From contig JAATEZ010000038.1 in NCBI GenBank assembly GCA_015655485.1, forward strand, positions 1 to 11,521: a stretch of 11,521 bases of DNA. The letters are read 5' to 3'. This DNA comes from Lactobacillales bacterium. GTDB lineage: Bacteria > Bacillota > Bacilli > Lactobacillales > Vagococcaceae. Under the pieces are notes generated by a model. That model saw only the letters and a list, made by a program, of their open reading frames with translations. It did no database searches and had not been told where the DNA came from. The translations under genes and the position numbers were made by a program. Positions 6,474 through 11,521 of the stretch are shown in pieces. Numbering within the stretch: position 1 is the stretch's first letter; each line of letters starts with the position of its first letter.

Positions 6474-7688
6474 TTAGTCCTCCTGTATCACCCTATAAAC
6501 TTCCTTGCGACTGACCTGATAAACGCTGTAGACTGCAACGATTCCAGAAATAATCATCGTGGCCAGAATAGTTGCACCGGCCATTCCTATTTGTTGCTCT
6601 AAGGTCGGTTCCAAGAATGGAAAACTCATTTTTTCTCTGATATAACCGTTGAACAGATAGAAAAGACTGCCGCCAATCCCAATGCCGCTCAGCACTGCCA
6701 GACCATTCAAGACAGTAATTTCGCCTAATATCATTTGAACCACACTCTTCTTTGGAGCGCCCAGCGAAGTGTATACAGCAAATTCTTTGCGCCGTTCATT
6801 CAGCGAAATAATATACATCATGACAACGATCGCCAAAGAGATTCCCCATAAAACCAAAAGAAAAACTTTCATTACCAATAACATTCCCTGAACATTCTTA
6901 GAAACATTTTCAATAATATTTTCGCTCTTTGAAATCGACACCGGTTCCGACTCAAGATTCGACTCCAAACTTTTACTTACTAAAAACGGCGTGGTATCTC
7001 CTGCAACATTGACTAAAACTGAAGAAACAACTTTTGAATAGTTCTCAGTCACTTGTTCACCTGTTGTCTGGGCACGCAGTTCTGCCATTTTCCGCGCCGT
7101 GTGGACATTCATAAAGGCCGCCTCATCATAGCCCATTCCCGTCCGATCAAGTACCGCTACTACTTTAAATGGCGTATCAAAAAAAAGCAGCGTGCTCCCG
7201 GGATCGCCATTGATTGAATTGCCGATAATAATTTCATCATCTTTTAACTGACTGACATCATACATCGAAGAAATCCACGGCCCAATCACGAAGTCGCTGG
7301 CCGTATCGATTCCAATGAGTTGAATGGCACTGGCACAGCAGGCAGCGTTTAGCGAACCGACATCGACTTGTGTCGTGACCTGACTTACACCCTGCGTTGA
7401 GCGGATTTTTTCAAGTGTTGCCTCATCCATATAATAAGTGCTGGGAGTTCCTTTTAAAAGAAACCCTTCCAAATCGCTTTCACTTCCCTCAGGAACAATT
7501 AAAATATCAGCACCCAACCGCTCCTCTGTACTTTTCAGACCATTCATTAATCCGGTCCCCAGCAGTGAGCAGAAAAAGATAAAAAAAGATGTCAGCCCGA
7601 TCAGAACAATAAAACCCATTGACCGTAAAGGTTTCTGCGTAATATTCTGCCGCACTATAACGACGATACTCAGTTTTTTATTTCTCAT
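6474..7688 (-). CDS. FtsX/MacB-type ABC permease
   Basis: The protein of about 404 residues has one N-terminal transmembrane helix (about 22-46), an extracytoplasmic domain of roughly 210 residues, and three C-terminal helices with the FtsX-type motif SLNERRKEFAVYTSLGA between them. This is the MacB-like four-helix layout. The outer domain carries a Cys-Cys pair (SLNAACCASAIQLIGID, about residues 117-118), unusual for an extracytoplasmic domain and possibly redox- or metal-linked. I prefer ATG at 7686-7688, with AGGTGG 8 bases upstream. The alternative GTG at 7698-7700 adds MGRT but has its AAGGA only about 3 bases away. It is preceded by the DUF4418 gene and followed by its ATPase. Similar permeases occur near FTR1/P19-type iron uptake genes, so iron is a candidate substrate by inference. 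Confidence 0.88.
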   Translation of the reverse strand: MRNKKLSIVVIVRQNITQKPLRSMGFIVLIGLTSFFIFFCSLLGTGLMNGLKSTEERLGADILIVPEGSESDLEGFLLKGTPSTYYMDEATLEKIRSTQGVSQVTTQVDVGSLNAACCASAIQLIGIDTASDFVIGPWISSMYDVSQLKDDEIIIGNSINGDPGSTLLFFDTPFKVVAVLDRTGMGYDEAAFMNVHTARKMAELRAQTTGEQVTENYSKVVSSVLVNVAGDTTPFLVSKSLESNLESEPVSISKSENIIENVSKNVQGMLLVMKVFLLVLWGISLAIVVMMYIISLNERRKEFAVYTSLGAPKKSVVQMILGEITVLNGLAVLSGIGIGGSLFYLFNGYIREKMSFPFLEPTLEQQIGMAGATILATMIISGIVAVYSVYQVSRKEVYRVIQED

Positions 7689-7700
7689 CGTCCGGCCCAC

Positions 7701-8090
7701 CTATCCTTTCTTTTTAAAGAATAAGCCTAACCCGCTGAGTCCAATCAATACCAGACCTAAAACGATCAATATCGGTCTTGTCAGCATATTGCAGTGCATC
7801 ATTCTGCTGCCGCAAACCCCGATCAGGAATGTTGGAACAGCCATGATATAGAGCCCAATCGGCAACAGACTGAAATAGATCCCCCGGCTCAGCTCATGAC
7901 TTTTGCTGAACATAATTGTCAAAGCCAGAACTGCAACAACACAGCCGATCCCTAATTCCGCCATAGCGGTCCAATGACATTTCATGATGACCTTATCCTG
8001 CACCGCACATACTTTAAAAATCGTCAGCGGTCCAAAAGCCGTTAATGATCCAATCAATAAAATAAATATTCCATATATATTTTTTTTCAT
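7701..8090 (-). CDS. DUF4418-family membrane protein
   Basis: A 129-residue integral membrane protein with about four hydrophobic helices, recognised as DUF4418 from the pattern KVCAV...MKCHWTAMAELGIG...GVCGSRMMHCNM. The function is unknown. The Cys, His and Met residues sit near the helix ends and could bind metal or take part in redox chemistry; that is speculation. The stop codon directly abuts the permease gene region. The start is uncertain: MKKNIYGIF (ATG at 8088-8090) fits the hydrophobic start, though its GGGAAGG lies very close. An ATG at 8108 and a GTG at 8132 are in frame but have no ribosome site. DUF4418 genes often accompany FtsX-type ABC permeases, as here. Confidence 0.82.
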   Translation of the reverse strand: MKKNIYGIFILLIGSLTAFGPLTIFKVCAVQDKVIMKCHWTAMAELGIGCVVAVLALTIMFSKSHELSRGIYFSLLPIGLYIMAVPTFLIGVCGSRMMHCNMLTRPILIVLGLVLIGLSGLGLFFKKKG

Positions 8091-8147
8091 TTCCTTCCCA
8101 TCTTTCATATTCAAACTTTTCTCATTTATCACGTTTTGACTTGCACG

Positions 8148-8191
8148 AACATTATTGTCTGCCCCGGCAATATTCAGCGGACAATAATGTT
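8148..8191. repeat. Perfect 12-bp inverted repeat upstream of the DUF4418 gene
   Basis: AACATTATTGTC (8148-8159) and GACAATAATGTT (8180-8191) are exact complements, and the stem can extend inward past a mismatch by two G-C pairs. No T-run follows on either strand, so it is not a classical terminator. It lies between the broken FMN-binding gene and the DUF4418 gene and could be an operator or an mRNA-processing or stability hairpin. Confidence 0.7.
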
Positions 8192-8215
8192 TCTGCCCGC
8201 CGAATCAGTCACGTT

Positions 8216-8650
8216 TTATTTTTCTGCTTTTTCCATGGCATTTTCAACGGCTTCTTTAAACTGGTCAAATGAAATCGTAGCGCCTAAAACAACATCAACC
8301 TCAGCGATCGTTCCTTTTTCTTTCAGCTTTGTCTGGTATGTTTTCATGGCCTCCACCGCATGCTATGCTTTTTGATAATATTCCTGATTGACGATTTCCC
8401 CATTGCTTTTGCCATATTCTTCATCCTTGATCGAACCATCCTTTTGATAGGTGACAAACTGCACATCACTAATTTTTTGGTCTTCAAAGGTCAGTGTCAC
8501 TTTGGCATAGGCGCCATCATCGTCTTTGACACTTTTCCCGATGTACGAACCATCCTGATAGCTGCTGGTGCTTTTGTCCTGACACGCTCCAGTAAACAGC
8601 AAGACGCTGGTCAGCAAGATAAGAACGCCGATTTTTTACCTTTTTCTCAT
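8216..8650 (-). pseudogene. FMN-binding domain lipoprotein gene with two in-frame stops
   Basis: Reading from ATG at 8648-8650 gives 144 codons interrupted by TAA at codon 5 (8636-8638) and TAG at codon 96 (8363-8365). Past the stops the product is clear: a lipoprotein signal (KIGVLILLTSVLLFTGAC, Cys23), then an FMN-binding domain (SYQDGSYIGKSVKDDDGAYA, TYQKDGSIKDEEYGK). It ends in AEVDVVLGATISFDQF, close to the flavinylation motif DxxSGAT but with Leu where Ser/Thr is usual. Such extracytoplasmic flavoproteins pass electrons, for instance in ferric reduction. The codon before the second stop suggests CAG changed to TAG. Only a weak TTG start (8617) could restart after the first stop. The gene begins 7 bp after the end of the restored ATPase frame, so both belong to one operon. 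Confidence 0.85.
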
Positions 8651-8657
8651 TTGTTTT

Positions 8658-9322
8658 TCATTCCTTTTTTTCAACAATCTTTGTGATTTTGCCATGTTCC
8701 AAAAAGACTGTCCGTTCCGATTCCTCGGCAACTTCCGGATCATGTGTCACAACGATGATCGTAGCGCCCTGCTTGTGTAATTTTTTGAAAATCTCCAAGA
8801 TGATTTTTTCATTTTTTCATCCAAATTTCCTGTCGGCTCATCGGCCAGAATGATCATCGGAAAATTGATCAGTGCCCGCGCAATACATAATCTTTGCTGC
8901 TCGCCTCCGGACAGCTGACTTGGAAGATGACGGGCCCGATTCTTCAGTCCCACACGTTCTAATGCCTGCAAGGCTTCCACCTCATCCGGAAGGCTGTGAT
9001 AATATTGCGCGACCATTACGTTCTCAACGGCCGTCAGATAAGGAATCAGATGAAATTGCTGAAAAATAAGTCCGATCTTATCGCGCCGGATCAAAGTGAG
9101 CCCCTTGTCGTTCTCTTTGGAAATATCACTTCCATCCAGGACAACCTTGCCCGATGTCGGTTTGGACATACAGCCGATAATATTCATCAGAGTTGTTTTC
9201 CCAGATCCGGAAGGACCCATGATCGAGATCCAATTCCCTTTTTGAACAGCCAGATCAATATCCTGCAGGGCAAACAGTTCTTTATATTTCATAGAAACAT
9301 TTTCCAATTCCAGGACATTCAT
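8658..9322 (-). pseudogene. Frameshifted ABC transporter ATPase, MacB/LolD type
   Basis: From ATG (9320-9322, strong AGGAGG upstream) the first 170 codons are a normal ATPase with Walker A GPSGSGKTT (36-44), signature LSGGEQQR (137-144) and Walker B IILADEPT followed by GNLDEK. The frame then breaks inside two A6 tracts (8804-8817, T6 on the plus strand) and ends early at 8747. Adding one A restores the expected continuation: NEKIILEIFKKLHKQGATII, then VVTHDPEVAEES with the H-loop, then a stop at 8658. The truncated product of 191 residues lacks the H-loop and should not hydrolyse ATP properly. The gene sits 30 bp behind its permease. A sequencing error or transcriptional slippage at the A tracts could also explain the break. 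Confidence 0.85.
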
Positions 9323-9352
9323 TGCTTCCCCTCCTTTCCGTTTGATTTATGT

Positions 9353-10495
9353 CTACTCACCTTTTAAAACAAGCGCCGGATCAACCTTTATTGCACTTCG
9401 AACCGGAATCAGACTCGCCAAAAGCGTTATAAAAAGTGCTAAGGCTATGGTGATCGGGATCAGTCCGATATGAAAACTGATCATCCGGCTGAAAACCTGA
9501 ACACTAACGATCCTGGCAAAGATATAGCCGAAAATAATACCCATGATGCCGCCGCACAATCCCAGCATGCAGCCCTCTCCAAAAAAATCCTGCACAATCT
9601 GTTTGTTTTCCGCTCCCATAGCTTTCTTTAGTCCGATTTCCTTCCGCCTTTCCTGTACAACAGACATCATCGTTGTGCCCACACAAATCAGTGTAATCAG
9701 CAGAACGATCAGCGTGACTAAAAAAATCAGCAAAGTTAATTTTTGTGAAACACTGTCTTCAGAATCGGTCAGTTTTTTAACGATTTGATAGCCAACCCGT
9801 TCATTGGTTTCTTGCTTGACAGCTTTCCCGGCATTTATTAATTGAGCCTGCTTTAAAGGAAGGCTTGCTTCAATAACGTCATAACCGCTTTCAGTACTTG
9901 GAAAAAGATTTTCCAGAATAGAAAGATCCCCATACATGATCTCTTCCTCGGAACCCCCGGTTTGAAGGATTCCCACAACCTTGACTTTCTGAGTTATCCC
10001 TGTACCATCCACTGTTTCTCCGGTAATTTCGTAAGTTGTGCCCTCTTTCAAAAGAAACAGATCAGCAACCTCCTGCCCGACCAGCACTTCATTTTTCTTG
10101 TCTGGCCAGTCGCCTTCGATATACCAGTAAGGATTCGTCTTCTGTACCTGCGACAGCTGCGTACCGCTGAAGGTAAACGGTATTTCATTCATGCGAACTG
10201 TTTCATAGCGAAAGCCGGAGATCCCGGTTGGATCCTCTTCTGAAAGGATCTCTTCGATTTTTTTTAAATCTGCTTTTTGGATCGTTTCCTGATTTTTCCC
10301 AGTGACAAAAAGTATATTCGAACCATAACTGCGAAATTCCTGACTCAGTTGACGGGGAATATCAAAATAAATGGCCAATAAACCAGAAACAACGGTCGCG
10401 CCGACTATAATTGAAAGGAGCGCAATGACCATTCGGGATTTTCGCCGTAAAATTGAACTGGTGATCATCTTTACGTACATTTTTCTCTTTTTCAT
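9353..10495 (-). CDS. FtsX/MacB-type ABC permease
   Basis: The 380-residue protein has an N-terminal transmembrane helix (about 20-43, VIALLSIIVGATVVSGLLAI) and an extracytoplasmic domain containing WYIEGDWPDKKNEVLVGQEV, a MacB-like periplasmic core element. Three C-terminal helices flank VVQERRKEIGLKKAMGA. The open frame extends upstream to 10594, but those residues overlap the previous gene and lack membrane character. The ATG at 10493-10495 has GGAAGGTGAG directly upstream and begins MKKRKMYVKM, so I chose it. It lies 5 bp after the preceding permease gene, with which it probably pairs as a heterodimer, and before the frameshifted ATPase. This permease pair plus ATPase matches the order seen in FTR1/P19-linked modules. 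Confidence 0.9.
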   Translation of the reverse strand: MKKRKMYVKMITSSILRRKSRMVIALLSIIVGATVVSGLLAIYFDIPRQLSQEFRSYGSNILFVTGKNQETIQKADLKKIEEILSEEDPTGISGFRYETVRMNEIPFTFSGTQLSQVQKTNPYWYIEGDWPDKKNEVLVGQEVADLFLLKEGTTYEITGETVDGTGITQKVKVVGILQTGGSEEEIMYGDLSILENLFPSTESGYDVIEASLPLKQAQLINAGKAVKQETNERVGYQIVKKLTDSEDSVSQKLTLLIFLVTLIVLLITLICVGTTMMSVVQERRKEIGLKKAMGAENKQIVQDFFGEGCMLGLCGGIMGIIFGYIFARIVSVQVFSRMISFHIGLIPITIALALFITLLASLIPVRSAIKVDPALVLKGE

Positions 10496-10500
10496 TATGC

Positions 10501-11521
10501 TCACCTTCCATGAAGGACTTCTGCCGGTTTTAAAGACAGCAGCATGCGGATCGCCTGAAGACTGCCGCCGATCGTTACCACAAAAACAATACATATGACC
10601 AGCGGAATAACCAGCGGCTTAACCGTAATAGATGTGCCAAAAACACTTTGTCCGATGACCTGAGCCAGTATGTATCCCAACCCATAACCCAGACCGCCGC
10701 CGAATAAACCGGAAATAAAAATTTCGGTCAGAAATCTGATCGTGATTGAAAAATTGTCCGCGCCCAGAGCCTTTAATAAGCCAATCTCCTGACTTCGTTC
10801 AATAATACTGGTTGATACAATACTGGTAATGCCTAAAATCGAACCAAACAAGCTTAGAATAGTGATCAGAATCATCAATAGCTGGGTCTTGCTCAGAATC
10901 GTTCCTTCAGATTCAGCCACCTGCCGGATGACTTTGGCCTTGGAATTAGAAATGGCTTCCTCGATCTGATAAGAAATAGAACTGACATAAGCCGTGCAAT
11001 ACCACGTTTCCCAATCCTTGATCGAAAGCAGTTCCGGGTTCCGTGCTGCTTTGCGGGAAAGCTCATTGTCCGGAGTCGTTATCGCACTGACTTCAATTTT
11101 TTCCACCAAACCTTCTTTATTCATTAATTGCTGCAATATAGATAATGGCAGATAAAGCTGGTTGTCAGCATCATCGCCGGCATGAAAAATACCTGTAACG
11201 ACAACTTCCTGAGTTTGTTGATCTTTATTGAGTTTGATAATATCTCCGATATCCACCTGATATTGCCTGGCCGCCTTTTCTCCAATGACCGCCTCCGCTG
11301 CACCGTCATCAGGCCAATCTCCGTCCAGAGTCCACCAGCTTTTCAAATTGATTATTCCAGTCGTAACAGATTCTCCTGTTGACAGATCCAGTGTGTTTTT
11401 GAACCAGGTGCCTTCCACCGGAATCTCGTACTTTACCTCATTTTCCATTTCAGCATCGATCGATCCAGATAAGAAAGGAGTAAAATCAACAATATTGTAC
11501 ATGCATATACAGGTCTGCCTC
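10501..11521 (-). CDS. FtsX/MacB-type ABC permease, 5' end outside the window
   Basis: The frame is open to the window edge. An internal ATG at 11500-11502 is not the real start, because the N-terminal transmembrane helix expected for the family has not yet appeared. Visible are most of the extracytoplasmic domain (WWTLDGDWPDDGAAEAVIGE; ETWYCTAYVSSISYQIEEAI) and three C-terminal helices with IIERSQEIGLLKALGA. The segment around WYCTAYVSSI recalls permeases of the Cj1661/Cj1662 type found with FTR1/P19 iron uptake genes; this is from memory. The gene is followed after 5 bp by the second permease. About 60-80 N-terminal residues are probably missing. Confidence 0.88.
   Translation of the reverse strand, partial: RQTCICMYNIVDFTPFLSGSIDAEMENEVKYEIPVEGTWFKNTLDLSTGESVTTGIINLKSWWTLDGDWPDDGAAEAVIGEKAARQYQVDIGDIIKLNKDQQTQEVVVTGIFHAGDDADNQLYLPLSILQQLMNKEGLVEKIEVSAITTPDNELSRKAARNPELLSIKDWETWYCTAYVSSISYQIEEAISNSKAKVIRQVAESEGTILSKTQLLMILITILSLFGSILGITSIVSTSIIERSQEIGLLKALGADNFSITIRFLTEIFISGLFGGGLGYGLGYILAQVIGQSVFGTSITVKPLVIPLVICIVFVVTIGGSLQAIRMLLSLKPAEVLHGR

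Noticed and set aside
8363..8617. Intact 84-residue lipoprotein starting at TTG
   Set aside because: There is no ribosome site near the TTG, and the conserved FMN-binding sequence continues in frame on both sides of the two stops.
10496..10594. Longer N-terminus for the permease at 9353
   Set aside because: It overlaps the end of the upstream permease gene, has no hydrophobic or signal character, and the internal ATG at 10495 has a far better ribosome site.
1..11521. CRISPR array, tRNA or rRNA genes, prophage attachment site
   Set aside because: No regularly spaced repeats, cloverleaf-like sequences or rRNA segments were seen on either strand.

Overview
The window reads as chromosome of a low-GC Gram-positive bacterium, most likely a lactic acid bacterium near Enterococcus. 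The evidence is AT-rich codon use, strong AGGAGG-type ribosome binding sites, the Firmicute mannitol gene order mtlA-mtlR-mtlF, and a Txe/YoeB-type toxin-antitoxin pair. The genus is an inference. All supported genes lie on the minus strand, so transcription runs from high to low coordinates. I see no tRNA, rRNA or CRISPR.

Positions 1-3760 hold a mannitol PTS operon: promoter and inverted-repeat operator, mtlA (EIICB), a terminator-like hairpin, mtlR (PRD regulator with EIIB- and EIIA-like domains), and the first codons of mtlF (EIIA), which leaves the window at position 1. Mannitol is taken up and phosphorylated through MtlF and MtlA, and MtlR senses PTS phosphorylation to activate the operon.

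Positions 3761-5770 are a scrambled accessory segment. About 350 bp carry no gene, then come two minus-strand terminators. Next is a chimeric remnant made of the tail of an ABC ATPase gene, a piece of a permease gene and the first codons of an IS transposase. It is followed by an intact toxin-antitoxin operon under a perfect palindrome and by a fragment of a DNA/RNA non-specific nuclease. The remnant is about 90% identical to parts of the intact genes at 5771-7688, so it is what is left of a tandem duplicate.

Positions 5771-11521 carry two MacB/FtsX-type ABC modules. In transcription order they are permease (5' end outside the window), permease, ATPase (frameshifted), FMN-binding lipoprotein (two in-frame stops), DUF4418 membrane protein, permease, ATPase. 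The gene content recalls the membrane modules beside FTR1/P19-type iron uptake genes, for example Campylobacter jejuni Cj1661-Cj1663. Iron as the substrate is therefore an inference. The middle of the cluster looks disabled while both flanks are intact.
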